Shown here piece after piece: positions 45,661 to 54,891 of a stretch of DNA of 64,000 nt. Both the position numbers and the translations under genes were made by a program. The notes under the pieces were generated by a model. The model was given only the letters and a program-made list of their open reading frames with translations. It did not search any database and was not told the origin of the DNA. This DNA comes from Bradyrhizobium sp. LMTR 3 (GTDB lineage Bacteria; Pseudomonadota; Alphaproteobacteria; Rhizobiales; Xanthobacteraceae). The stretch is taken from NCBI RefSeq assembly GCF_001693485.1, contig NZ_MAXC01000012.1, positions 744,001 through 808,000 on the forward strand, given 5' to 3'. Positions within the stretch are counted from its first letter, which is position 1; every line of letters starts with the position of its first letter.

Positions 45661-47895
45661 ATGGAGCGAACGAATAACAATTTTAACCTGTTTGATTTTG
45701 ATGTGGAAGGATTCGCACGAGCGTACTATCAACAGTCGCGTGCGGGGCAGCAATCGGGCAATACGAGCGAGCAAGCTAGCTTTGAGCAGCAGATGGGCGA
45801 GTTGCAACTCAATTCGCCTGATGAGAGCTCCGCAACCTCCAGTTCTCCTGATGAAAGTCCAAAGAAGGGCGGTGGAGGAATCCGGCGCACTGACCTCGGC
45901 GGTTCGATGAGGATGCCGCCACACTCCCCGCTGATTGACAACTCGTTCAGCAGCACGCGCCACAGCGTAGACATCCCCCGAACTCACTTTCGAGATTCGG
46001 CTCAATTACCGTCGCAGTCCAGTTTGCGGGATGATCTGTTCAGCAGTGCGCGCTACACTTTGCCACCTGAGGAGCAGCCCGCGATTCAGACGAAGAATAG
46101 CAAGAGTCGCGGACTGTGGTCGCGTATCAAGTCAGGTGTCGGAAAGGCGTTTGGGACTAGTCGCAGCGAAGAGCCGTCGGGCTCCACGGCTCAGCAAGGG
46201 GATTTTTCAACGAAGTTTCGCGTAGACTACGCCAAGCAGCCCGGCCGAACACGCGGGGTCCCTCAGGAGGACGAGGAGCTGTTTGAGGACTTCAAAAGCA
46301 GAGCCAAGCTCACCCGGGACGACGGCACCGGCAAAGCACTGGGCGACGGCACTGTCAAAAATGCGATAGCCGATCTGCGAAATTTCAGCGCCTGGCTTAG
46401 CGGGAACGGGAGGCCATCAATCGCAGACCGTATTGGCAACCCGGAGTTAGAAGCTGGGTTGGATCGCGATGTAGAGGCCTACGCGAGGGATTCCAAGAAG
46501 GATCCTAAGCTTACGAGGAGGCGCACCAACGCGGCCTTGAAAAAGCTCCGCGACGTCGGCGCCGGAAACGCCTTGTCCGCCGATATCCGCCGCCTGGCTC
46601 CTTATGCGACAGACGCGACGCTCATCGACCTGTTGGCCAAGGCAGAAAAGGCGACAGCCAGGGTTGAGCCGGAGACGGTTGATAGACGGGCGCGCCGTCT
46701 TTACAGGCTGAGTGATTGGCTGAAAACGCGGGAAAAAGGCGCCATGGCTGGCCGACTGAACGACGATGGGCTGGCCCAAGATGTTAAGGAGTATAGGAAC
46801 CAAACCGAGGACACCAAAATTGACGCCGATTTGCTCAGGCTTCGGCGCTACCAGCAAGTCCTCGAGGCGAACAGAGCGCTGGGGCTGGTTCCTGCTGAGA
46901 GCGCGCCTCCGTTCGCCGCGGAAGGCGCTCGGCAGTCCGGGTCACCGCAGGAGCTTCCCACAACGCCAGCTACCCCGAGCGAGGGAGCTTGGGATTGGTT
47001 CAGGAATCAGATGCAAGAACCCGCGCCGTCCTCATTCACGCCGCACCATGATCCGCAGTCGAGCTCACTTCGGGAGCTTCCGGCAACACCAGCCACCCCG
47101 AGCGCGGGAGCTTGGGACTGGTTTAGGGAGCAAATGCAAGAACCTGCGTCATCCCCGTTCACACCGCGCCGCGGCCCGCAGCTGAGCTCACTTCAGGAGC
47201 TTCCGGCGACGCCAGCCACCCCGAGCGCGGGCGCTTGGAATTGGTTTAGAGAGCAGATGCAAGAACCCGCGTCATCGTCATCTGCGAGGCGTCCCTCGTC
47301 AGACGTCTATGGCGGTCTTGAGCCGCTGGTTAATTTGAATCCGCCCACACCGTATGAATTGCGTGACGACGCTCACTCTGTGCCGGCGCCTGACCTCGCC
47401 ACACCACCGTCGTTCGTTGGACCATCAGGGGGCCCTCAGGAGCTACTCGATATCGGATCTATCGTTGGCGAAGGCTGGCGCCACGGCTCTCAATCGGCCT
47501 CGGACGTCCTGATCGATGTACTGAGTAACATCAATCTCATGCCGAACCAGTTCGGCCCAAGCCAGTTCGCGATCAACGGTGAGCATTATTCGGCCACTTT
47601 TGGGCCGGGAGGGCGCAGAGATGTTCGTCTCATCCATCATCCTCGCGCGAGGCCGATGAATGAAGCTGGGCCATCGCGTCAGCCAATAGCGGATCTTGGC
47701 TTCCTTATCCGCGGGGGATGGCAGCACCGGGAACGCTGGCTTCCGCCTTACCTTGTCCGTGCACTAGAGGGGGAGCACCTCATGCCGCAAGCCGGGCGCC
47801 CGACTTATATCAACATCCGCGGCGTGCCTTACAGGGCCGAGTTGCTGGAAACCGACGACGGCTCACGCGTTCGTATTTATCCCGAAGCTGGTTGA
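45661..47895 (+). CDS. Type III effector of the NopD/Bel2-5-like modular family, without protease domain
   Basis: A 744-residue protein downstream of a tts box. The N-terminus (NFNLFDFDVEGFARAYYQQS) is Ser/Gln/Asn-rich afterwards, as in T3SS signals. Residues about 200-300 and 320-410 are two versions of a helical core-binding-like module (TVKNAIADLRNFSAWLSGNG; TVDRRARRLYRLSDWLKTRE). Residues 431-553 are three tandem repeats of 41 residues (ELPATPATPSAGAWDWFREQ). The C-terminus contains two copies of a module ending LMPNQFGPSQFAINGEHYSA and LMPQAGRPTYINIRGVPYRA. The layout resembles XopD-like effectors of bradyrhizobia, but I see no C48 protease triad. Function in the host is unknown. The same C-terminal module is found at 63517-64000. 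Confidence 0.75.
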   Translation: MERTNNNFNLFDFDVEGFARAYYQQSRAGQQSGNTSEQASFEQQMGELQLNSPDESSATSSSPDESPKKGGGGIRRTDLGGSMRMPPHSPLIDNSFSSTRHSVDIPRTHFRDSAQLPSQSSLRDDLFSSARYTLPPEEQPAIQTKNSKSRGLWSRIKSGVGKAFGTSRSEEPSGSTAQQGDFSTKFRVDYAKQPGRTRGVPQEDEELFEDFKSRAKLTRDDGTGKALGDGTVKNAIADLRNFSAWLSGNGRPSIADRIGNPELEAGLDRDVEAYARDSKKDPKLTRRRTNAALKKLRDVGAGNALSADIRRLAPYATDATLIDLLAKAEKATARVEPETVDRRARRLYRLSDWLKTREKGAMAGRLNDDGLAQDVKEYRNQTEDTKIDADLLRLRRYQQVLEANRALGLVPAESAPPFAAEGARQSGSPQELPTTPATPSEGAWDWFRNQMQEPAPSSFTPHHDPQSSSLRELPATPATPSAGAWDWFREQMQEPASSPFTPRRGPQLSSLQELPATPATPSAGAWNWFREQMQEPASSSSARRPSSDVYGGLEPLVNLNPPTPYELRDDAHSVPAPDLATPPSFVGPSGGPQELLDIGSIVGEGWRHGSQSASDVLIDVLSNINLMPNQFGPSQFAINGEHYSATFGPGGRRDVRLIHHPRARPMNEAGPSRQPIADLGFLIRGGWQHRERWLPPYLVRALEGEHLMPQAGRPTYINIRGVPYRAELLETDDGSRVRIYPEAG
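46951..47319 (+). repeat. Tandem repeat, three units of 123 bases
   Basis: Units start at 46951, 47074 and 47197, exactly 123 bases apart, each encoding ELPxTPATPSxGAWxWFRxQ and MQEPA; the third is incomplete at its end. Confidence 0.9.
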
Positions 47896-47944
47896 AGAAG
47901 CGCTTGGGCTGTAACCACGGGGCGGCACCGGGGAAGTTTTACCA

Positions 47945-47971
47945 GCGAGCAAGCGGCATAGGCTTGCTCGC
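47945..47971 (+). terminator. Stem-loop after the effector gene
   Basis: GCGAGCAAGC, seven-base loop, GCTTGCTCGC: a perfect ten-base stem about 50 bases after the effector stop. There is no T-run, so it may be a 3' stabilising hairpin or a factor-assisted terminator. Confidence 0.5.
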
Positions 47972-49560
47972 ACCAGACGCACCTAGGGGAAATGCCCTGC
48001 GCAAGGACGCATGAGCGTTTGGATAAAGGAAATGGCGAAGGCGAAATTCAACTTACTTATTGCCAGGTCCGCGCGGTCCTCGAGCGGCTGATCGATGTGC
48101 TGGCAGACCTTGGACTCACCCGCCGCCACGACTACCAAAGTCCGGCTTTGCGTCAACCTGATTGAGCGCCTGCGCCGCAAGTGAGCTCGACACCCTCGAA
48201 AGACGTCTCGCCTAGGAAATGAGCCTTGCGTATGGTCCGTAATGCAGGTGAGTAGATTGCGAGACTCTATCGCCGACGGTTTGTCGATCGCCTCGGGCCC
48301 ATGATGGAAATGGTCTCGGTTTCAGCTCGTGCCCTGCCCTCTCGCTCGAGGGCAAATTCAGCAACTAGGTGAGTGGCATCGCCAGTCCCGGCAGCGTCGA
48401 CGGGAGCCATAGGGACAAACGCGGCCTTTCACTCTGACCCGCCGATCCCTGGGCTGGGACGCGCGCGACTGCGATGCGCGAGCTGGGCCGTGATTGTGCC
48501 CGCAGGTCAGATAATGTCGACATCTCCAGCCCATGTCCGCGAAAAAATCATTTGGCGGTGGTCTGGCTCGTCTGGTCGCACCCACCTTCCTCTGAGCGGC
48601 GACCGAATGGATTGCTTGGCGGCCTGCGTTCCAGCCGCAGCTTGGAGCCACCTTCCTAGGCTTTTGCGGTGACCGCGCGTGCTGCGGACAACGATCAGCT
48701 TTTTGGGCTGTATCGCGACGTGGTTGTTGCCAAGTTCACCGCCCGGAGTGACTGGCGCATCCGCGATCTCGTCGATCGACCTAACCCAGTTTCACTCCCA
48801 CCTCGTTGTCGCGCCAATCGTTCGCGACAGCCCTCGTCAGAAACTCCTTCGGATGATTTTGATGATTTCGTAGCGCCTTGGCCCGCTCGAGTTCTTTGAT
48901 AAGCGGCTTGCCTTGATGGCTGGTTCTGGCATCCGCAGCTTTCAAATCATCCCGGATCCTGAATCAGCTCGAACGGGTCTAGGGACCGAACCACGATCCT
49001 CGACAATTTCCACCAATGACGAGCGCACCGCAAATTGCGAGGCATGAAGAACTATGCCGGGCACCGATTGAGTCAACGTTCGGACAGCTAATGGTGAGCT
49101 GTCAGGAAACCGCGTCCCTTGCTTACCTTAGGGCAAAGTGGTGATGCGGCTCTCACCGATGCGAACGCTTGTCAATTGAGTCGGTGCAGGATGACGTCAC
49201 CGCGATATAAGACGGCAACACGTCGGAGGAGAGTATGAAATCGACCGTAGGCGGAATTTGCCGCTTACGTTACGAGGTCCATCGATCGGCTGAGCGTTGC
49301 TCTGACTTATTGTCCGAGCATTTGATGGAGCTTAGGCGCGTGCGAGCTTGTTGTAGATTAGGCACAACACGACCATTGCGTACCTACTGCGGTCGGTGCT
49401 CCGTCCAGTTAACGATGAACTGTGATTATCATCGTCAGTGAAAGCGCATCTGGATCGCGCAACACTTGCTGCTTTGAGGCGTCACGGCCCACTTTTTTCG
49501 AAATTTTATAGCGCCGATGCGTAAAAACGGCCTACGAGTCTTACGATAGTCCCGCAACGA

Positions 49561-49730
49561 GCCCTCGGAGCTCCAATCGTAGGCAGCGTCAGATTGTAAT
49601 GTTTCCGACAAGGTCACGACAATACTTCCTGGCAGATAGCTAGGATTGCCAATTGTCTCAAACCCGTAAGGTCGAGCCGCTCGGCTTCGGCAGCCCTCCC
49701 CGAGCAGACCAATAGCCCGCCAGCGGCGTG
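49561..49730 (-). repeat. Diverged duplicated segment, copy A (partner 50220-50400)
   Basis: The minus strand shares CAATCTGACGCT, GAGACAATTGGCAAT / GAGACATTCGCAAT and CAGGAAGT in the same order with copy B. A protein-like frame in copy A reads FETIGNPSYLPGSIVVTLSE and in copy B GDIRNSCYLSGSVGGDALSR. Confidence 0.5.
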
Positions 49731-50219
49731 CGTCGATGGACCCTACAGAGGCCGCCCGAACGCACTCCGCATCACTGATGCGCATGGGTTCCGAACCATA
49801 TCAAATTCCACCGTCAGGCGAGCTTGGCTGCTCGCTCCAGAGATAGGGATTGATGGAGCAGGAAGCTTGCTTCTCGACTTATTGCCCAGCTCGGAGCGAA
49901 TTGAACTGAATTCGCGTGTGCAGGTTGTTGCTGACGTTGTAAGCATCACGAAGGTAATTCAGTTTTCATCTCGCAAATTGCCCGCTTAGAGTGATCAACC
50001 GTACTGAACCTGTCGCCCATCATGACAGGCGTCGGTCTTCCGTCCATATCAGAACGAATCGTGAGTCTCGGCGCGAGCGAAGGCCCTCTGGTTCCCTTGA
50101 GATGCTTTGGGTTCCCGTAAGATGTTTTGCGTATTGCGGTGCTTTTTTATTCAGTTTTCCCATGGTCGCTGCCTCAGCAGGCCTGCGAGTTCTTAAATTT
50201 CATGCAACGAGCTCTCGAA

Positions 50220-50400
50220 GGGCTTGAATCGCACGTAGCGTCAGATTGTAGGTTTTCCGACACTCGCCGCGACAATGCGTCGCCCCCAACACTTCCTGAC
50301 AGGTAGCAAGAATTGCGAATGTCTCCAACTCGTAGGGCCACGCCGCTCGATTCGTCACGCTCCTCGATCAGTCCACCCGAAGGCAACATAGCCCACGCGC
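50220..50400 (-). repeat. Diverged duplicated segment, copy B
   Basis: See copy A. The frame here reads AWAMLPSGGLIEERDESSGV before GDIRNSCYL; the upstream part (about 50400-50560) continues in another frame as KAASTALELLVLLQPQLGWR, so a frameshifted gene remnant is likely. Confidence 0.5.
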
Positions 50401-50773
50401 CGAACGGGGTACGCGCGCCAGCCCAGTTGAGGCTGCAACAGGACGAGGAGCTCGAGAGCAGTACTCGCTGCCTTCGCGTCCCCGTGGCCGGACGGAAGCT
50501 GAGTCCAAGTTCGATATGCGCCGCCGTTCGTCACGAGAGGTGGAATGCAGGCGGCGGAAGCACGCAGACCACATGTCTGATAACGCCGCTGCGGGGACGG
50601 GCTCGCCATTCTTCGGTGCTTCTAGGGGCGCATTGGTTGTTTCATCCGACGTTAGCGGCATCTAAGCATCGGCCGTCGCGATCTGTCCTCACGCGTCCAA
50701 GGTTGCATTTGTTATGACCAAGCGACCTCACAAGTCGAAGGCATAGCAAGACTCACCGCAGACTCAGGGCAAC

Positions 50774-50956
50774 ATGGAGAGCTTCCAAATGGATGCCAAT
50801 CCAGCCATTCTCTCTTGTGCTTTGGTTGCAATTGCGCGTGCTGACGATGTTATCGCCAAGCCGATGACCGGAAGCACTGCCGCGATTAACTCAATTTCGC
50901 TCGGCTTCATGGTCGACGGTGATCTGCTTGGTAGTTTTGGCATGAAGAGGCAATGA
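50774..50956 (+). CDS. Small ORF directly upstream of ttsI
   Basis: A 60-residue frame (MESFQMDANPAILSCALVAI... ending LLGSFGMKRQ) whose TGA ends one base before the ttsI ATG, so the ttsI ribosome site (GAGG) lies inside it. It could be a leader peptide or just open sequence. Composition is plausible but no family is recognised. If translated it would couple to ttsI. Confidence 0.35.
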   Translation: MESFQMDANPAILSCALVAIARADDVIAKPMTGSTAAINSISLGFMVDGDLLGSFGMKRQ

Positions 50957-50957
50957 A

Positions 50958-51647
50958 ATGCGAACGCTGCTGGTTGATCAAGATGCGGAAGTTGCGCGCG
51001 CTGTGCAAGGAGCGCTCTCGAATTGTGGTTTCGCCGTTGATGTGGTGGGCACTCTGGATGAAGCGGCGACCGCTCTGGACTACGCCAAGTACGACATTCT
51101 CCTGCTCGAGTTGGCTCTACCGGATGGAAACGGTTTGGACTGGCTGAAGCGGTTGAGACGCGACGGACATTTTATGCCTGCCATGGTGATGAGCAGCCGC
51201 GATGATCTCGGTAGGCGGATCGCCATTTTCAATGGTGGTGCAGACGATTTTCTGCCCAAGCCCGTGTCTACTGATGAACTCATCGCTCGGATGCGAGCCA
51301 TTCTGAGGCGATCAACGCGAATGACAGCCCCCGTCGTTGTGTTTGGTAATCTAAAATTCGATCCGATCGCCCGGCAAGTTTCAGTTGGTGGTCGGCCGCT
51401 AAAGATTGCACGCCGAGAAGTGTGCATTCTTGAGCTTCTGCTCAGCCGCGCAGGCCGCGCCGTGCCACGCGCGTCGCTGGAGGATAGCCTCTATGCGTTT
51501 GACAACGAGGTCTCTACCAATGCGCTTGAAGTCGCAATCTATCGCTTGCGCGGTCATTTGAATCAGTCTGGTGCGACGCTACGGATCACGACGGTACGCG
51601 GCATCGGCTATATCCTTGAATTGAATAGCGCGGCATCGGCCGCATAG
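50958..51647 (+). CDS. ttsI: TtsI, OmpR-type activator of the symbiotic T3SS
   Basis: A 229-residue response regulator with receiver domain (1-115) and winged-helix effector domain (130-225). The phosphorylation site reads YDILLLELALPDGNG with Glu51 in place of the usual Asp, while the switch Lys is kept in ADDFLPKPVS. This substitution is known for TtsI and is taken to mimic the active state. The DNA-binding part has RREVCILELLLSRAGRAVPR and TNALEVAIYRLRGHL. It binds tts boxes upstream of T3SS operons. In known rhizobia its own gene is induced by NodD and flavonoids; I did not find a convincing nod box upstream. rhcC2 follows 10 bases after its stop. Confidence 0.95.
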   Translation: MRTLLVDQDAEVARAVQGALSNCGFAVDVVGTLDEAATALDYAKYDILLLELALPDGNGLDWLKRLRRDGHFMPAMVMSSRDDLGRRIAIFNGGADDFLPKPVSTDELIARMRAILRRSTRMTAPVVVFGNLKFDPIARQVSVGGRPLKIARREVCILELLLSRAGRAVPRASLEDSLYAFDNEVSTNALEVAIYRLRGHLNQSGATLRITTVRGIGYILELNSAASAA

Positions 51648-51657
51648 TCGATCGAAC

Positions 51658-53136
51658 TTGAAAGCAAAGATTACCTTGAAGATCGCTCTCGATAATGAGG
51701 GTGGCAGCGATCGACGCTCGATCGTCGCTAGCGCCCTGTGGTCTGCCGTTTGTCCTTCTCTTTCCAACCTCCTGTGCGCGGTCGCTTTGCTATCACCACT
51801 AGCTGCCGCAGCTCAGACGACGCGGGACGCTAGAGGAGGCCCGCCGCGCGCGGCTCCTAGCAGCATCAACGGGACGCTGGACCTTTCCTCCTCGCTCGGC
51901 AAGACAATTCATCTGCCCGGGCCGGCGGCGAGCATCTTTGTTGCCGACCCGACGATCGCGGATTATCAAGCGCCATCGAATACGACCATCTTCGTCTTTG
52001 GCAAGAAGTCCGGACGGACCAGCCTGTTCGCTTTGAACGACAATGGGGAAGCTCTCGCCGAGTTGCGTGTTGTCGTCACGCAGCCGATCGAAGATCTGCG
52101 TGCCATGTTGAAGGCCCAGGTCGGCGACTATCCGATCCAAGTCAGCTATACCCCCCGCGGCGCGATCCTTAACGGTACGGCTCCCAATGCCGATATCGTC
52201 GCCACTGCCGTGAGGGTCACAGAGCAGTTTCTCGGTCCGGGTGCGCTGGTCGTCAATAAAATTCAGGTCGCCGGCTCGTTACAGGTCAATCTGAGCGTAC
52301 GCGTAGCGGAGGTCTCACGCAGCGCCATGAAGGAGCTCGGCATCAACCTCTCCGCTTTGGGCCAGAATGGCACTTTTTTCTTTAGCAGCGGCAAGGGTGC
52401 TGGTTCCGGCACGGCTAGCGGCGGCGGTAAGGCAGGTATCGGCTTCAGCGCCGGTAATATCAACATCGGCGCTGTTCTCGACGCTCTCGCCAGCGAGCAC
52501 CTCGCAACCGTGCTGGCTGAACCGAATCTCACCGCAATGTCCGGTGAGTCCGCGAGCTTCCTTGCGGGCGGCGAATTTCCAATTCCGGTCATGCAGGACA
52601 ACCGACAGGTTTCGGTCCAATTTCGTCACTTTGGAGTGAGCCTCGACTTCGTCCCGACCGTTCTTAACAACAATCAAATCAATGTCCGCGTCAAACCTGA
52701 GGTCAGCGAGATTTCGAAAGAAGGTGAGGTCAAAGTGAACGGTATGGCCGTGCCTGCCCTCTCTACGAGGCGTGCGGAGACCGTTATCGAGCTTGGGAGC
52801 GGACAAAGCTTTGCAATAGGCGGGCTAATCAGGCGTCACTTCAGCACGGATATCAGTACTTTTCCTTGGTTAGGCGATGTGCCCATTCTCGGTGCGCTGT
52901 TTCGTTCTTCGTCCTTTCAAAAGCAGGAGACGGAGCTCGTGATTATTGTCACGCCGTACATCGTGCGGCCAGCATCGAACCCGAACCGGATGAGCGCCCC
53001 CGCCGACCGCATCGGACCGCCCTCAGATATGGGGCGCACCTTGACGAACACGCTGGCAAGCCCGCCGCGAGGCCGCGACGCTCCGCGCACCAGTGTACCA
53101 GGCGCGACAGGCGGCGCCGGCTTTATTATCGAATGA
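51658..53136 (+). CDS. rhcC2: RhcC2, T3SS outer-membrane secretin (main part)
   Basis: A 492-residue secretin, equivalent of Y4xJ. A signal peptide lies at residues 30-53 (LLCAVALLSPLAAAA); translation probably starts at TTG 51658 or the TTG six codons later. N-terminal ring domains include IHLPGPAASIFVADPTIADY and QAPSNTTIFVFGKKSGRTSL. The secretin core carries VLAEPNLTAMSGESASFLAGGEFPIP, STRRAETVIELGSGQSFAIGGL and VPILGALFRSSSF. Rhizobial secretins are split: RhcC1 supplies an N-terminal piece, RhcC2 the channel. It is also similar to CpaC/RcpA pilus secretins. It follows ttsI directly and precedes a CpaD-like lipoprotein gene. Confidence 0.92.
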   Translation: MKAKITLKIALDNEGGSDRRSIVASALWSAVCPSLSNLLCAVALLSPLAAAAQTTRDARGGPPRAAPSSINGTLDLSSSLGKTIHLPGPAASIFVADPTIADYQAPSNTTIFVFGKKSGRTSLFALNDNGEALAELRVVVTQPIEDLRAMLKAQVGDYPIQVSYTPRGAILNGTAPNADIVATAVRVTEQFLGPGALVVNKIQVAGSLQVNLSVRVAEVSRSAMKELGINLSALGQNGTFFFSSGKGAGSGTASGGGKAGIGFSAGNINIGAVLDALASEHLATVLAEPNLTAMSGESASFLAGGEFPIPVMQDNRQVSVQFRHFGVSLDFVPTVLNNNQINVRVKPEVSEISKEGEVKVNGMAVPALSTRRAETVIELGSGQSFAIGGLIRRHFSTDISTFPWLGDVPILGALFRSSSFQKQETELVIIVTPYIVRPASNPNRMSAPADRIGPPSDMGRTLTNTLASPPRGRDAPRTSVPGATGGAGFIIE

Positions 53137-53146
53137 GGATCCTCGA

Positions 53147-53812
53147 ATGACTTTACGAGCCCTGCCCCATCTGTTCGTTCTGATGGCGAGCCTAGGCGGC
53201 TGCACAAGCACTGCTCCGATCAACAGTGGGCCGGCTGAACAAGCAACTATGGTGCAGCAGCAGAACAGTGTCTTGGTGCTGCAGAGCCTTCGTGGCCTCG
53301 AGCGGTATCGGCTGAGGGATTTCATTGCCGGCGCCAGTCGCGGTCGGCTTGATGCGCTCCATCTCGATATCACCGGCTCGCCCCGGCTCGCCGCGCAGGT
53401 CGCCAGCGAGGCCCGCGCAATGGGCGTCGCGCCTTACAACGTCCGGCTGTTCGGCCCTCGCATCGACCGGCCTGTCGGCTTCGCGGTGCGGGTCGAGGCC
53501 ATTGTCTATGAAGCACGTCCTCCCGTCTGTCCGTCCCTTTCGATCATTGGTCCCTCGGTCAACGATAATTCGTTCGACCAGACGCTAGGCTGCTCAATCC
53601 GCAACAATCTGGCAATCATGGTCAACGATCCGGGCGACCTGCTGGACAATAGAGCTGTCATGGCAACAAAAGGCGATCGTGCCGCCATGCCTGTTGCCAC
53701 ATATGGGTCCATGGGGCGGCGCAACAAGAGCGACTTGGAAGATGGAATTGGCAACAGGTCCTCGCCAGAAGCCGGGTCAACGGCAACCAGGGATATACAG
53801 TCGCCTCGATAG
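53147..53812 (+). CDS. Y4xK-type lipoprotein (CpaD-like), T3SS-associated
   Basis: A 221-residue lipoprotein from ATG 53147 (MTLRALPHLFVLMASLGGCT) with GAGGA upstream; the lipobox LMASLGGC places the acyl-Cys at residue 18. Its conserved part, LVLQSLRGLERYRLRDFIAG and APYNVRLFGPRIDRPVGFAV, matches CpaD pilus-assembly proteins and the Y4xK protein that follows rhcC2 in other rhizobia; DQTLGCSIRNNLAIMVNDP is the family signature near the end. It follows rhcC2 by 10 bases and probably supports secretin assembly. The rhcU operon ends 40 bases downstream, converging. Confidence 0.88.
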   Translation: MTLRALPHLFVLMASLGGCTSTAPINSGPAEQATMVQQQNSVLVLQSLRGLERYRLRDFIAGASRGRLDALHLDITGSPRLAAQVASEARAMGVAPYNVRLFGPRIDRPVGFAVRVEAIVYEARPPVCPSLSIIGPSVNDNSFDQTLGCSIRNNLAIMVNDPGDLLDNRAVMATKGDRAAMPVATYGSMGRRNKSDLEDGIGNRSSPEAGSTATRDIQSPR

Positions 53813-53853
53813 TGCGCGCCGGATGGCGCAATCATTGCTGCCATAAGCAATGT

Positions 53854-54891
53854 CTAGACCAGCCCGGCGGAATAGAGTGCTCTCGCAACCCCTTCAAAGC
53901 ACTTCCCAGGAACGGCGTTGCCCAGCATGGCATTCCGCATGAGCTGACGCGCCAGGGCCGGGTCCTGAACAATGCTGAGGCGCAGCGACTGCGCCTCAGC
54001 AAGCAGTCGTGAGGCAAGTCCGCCCTCACCACGGCAAACCACGATCGGTACGCCGGTCTCGCCACGAATGTAGCGAAGTCCAATCAAGATCGCTTGTCCT
54101 GTCACTATCAATGTAGCGCGATTCACGCCAAGCGGAGGCTCGTTCGCCGTCTCCTGACGAAGGCGACGGTGTTCTCGTTTGACCTGCGGATTGCCCTGCT
54201 GTTCTTTGGACTCGCGCTTGGCCTCGGTCTCCGTCATGCGCATGTCCTGCAAAAACAACCAGCGCTGGATAAGAAGATCGGCCAATCCGGCGACCAGAAA
54301 CGCCCCGGCAGCAATTTCAGTAAGCAATTTGATCTCAGTAAACACGAAGCTGAGACACCCCCTGCCGCAGGTTGGCAAGTATACTAGTGCCTTCCAACTT
54401 GCGACAACCATGAGCAGCAAGCTTGCGCCGAGAACACACAGCTTAAGAAGCGATTTCGAGAGTTCAATGAGCGACCTCTTAGACGCAATCCGCTTGAGCC
54501 CCTTCATGGGATCCAATTTCTCGAATTTCGGCTTTAAGGACTCGAAAGAGACGTTTAATCCACCATTGGCCAGGATTCCCGCTAGAATGCCAGCGGCAAG
54601 ACCGGCCCCGAGGAATGGACCAACGGCCGCAAGAAACAGTTCGAGCAAGCCGCCCAGCGCCTGCTGGACCGCGCTCGTGAACGGCTGACCCTGCAGTTTG
54701 TCGATTAGCCGTACCGTTTCGTGCCACTTGGCCTCAATGACGCCCGCTCTTAACCAGAGGCAGCCGAAACCGGCGCAAACACTGACTGCGCTGACCAAAT
54801 CGGTGCTGCGCGGACCCTGCCCTTTCTTGCGCGCATCTTTTAGCTTCTTAGGAGTGGGAGGGAGCTTCTTTTCTTCGCTCGATCCACTCAT
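53854..54891 (-). CDS. rhcU: RhcU (SctU), export-apparatus switch protein, atypical autocleavage site
   Basis: A 345-residue inner-membrane protein of the FlhB/SctU family with four membrane helices and a cytoplasmic domain. It opens KKLPPTPKKLKDARKKGQ, typical of the family. In other members the cytoplasmic domain contains NPTH, where self-cleavage resets substrate choice. Here the position reads RATLIVTGQAILIGLRYIRG (residues 258-277), so NPTH is absent and the segment seems one residue shorter. Flanking sequence is otherwise well conserved. The start codon overlaps the rhcT stop, as elsewhere in this operon. It is the last gene of the nolB...rhcU operon. Cleavage-independent function, another site, or a defect are all possible. 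Confidence 0.92.
   Translation of the reverse strand: MSGSSEEKKLPPTPKKLKDARKKGQGPRSTDLVSAVSVCAGFGCLWLRAGVIEAKWHETVRLIDKLQGQPFTSAVQQALGGLLELFLAAVGPFLGAGLAAGILAGILANGGLNVSFESLKPKFEKLDPMKGLKRIASKRSLIELSKSLLKLCVLGASLLLMVVASWKALVYLPTCGRGCLSFVFTEIKLLTEIAAGAFLVAGLADLLIQRWLFLQDMRMTETEAKRESKEQQGNPQVKREHRRLRQETANEPPLGVNRATLIVTGQAILIGLRYIRGETGVPIVVCRGEGGLASRLLAEAQSLRLSIVQDPALARQLMRNAMLGNAVPGKCFEGVARALYSAGLV

Larger units (their letters stand above)
47896..50773. other. Degenerate region of nearly 2.9 kb
   Basis: No supported gene of normal length. A 68-codon plus frame at 49235 follows a strong ribosome site (GGAGGAG) but is short and cysteine/arginine-rich. A minus fragment near 48780-48900 reads FLTRAVANDWRDNEVGVKLG. 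Two diverged copies of a decayed sequence lie at 49561-49730 and 50220-50400. The region separates the effector from ttsI. Confidence 0.4.

Noticed and set aside
50640..50957. nod box upstream of ttsI
   Set aside because: Expected from other rhizobia, but no segment matched the ATC-N9-GAT pattern with the AAACAATC...TTTACCAATC core.
53813..53853. Bidirectional terminator between the CpaD-like gene and rhcU
   Set aside because: Only five- to six-base stems (for example ATTGCT/AGCAAT) without T-runs; too weak to call.
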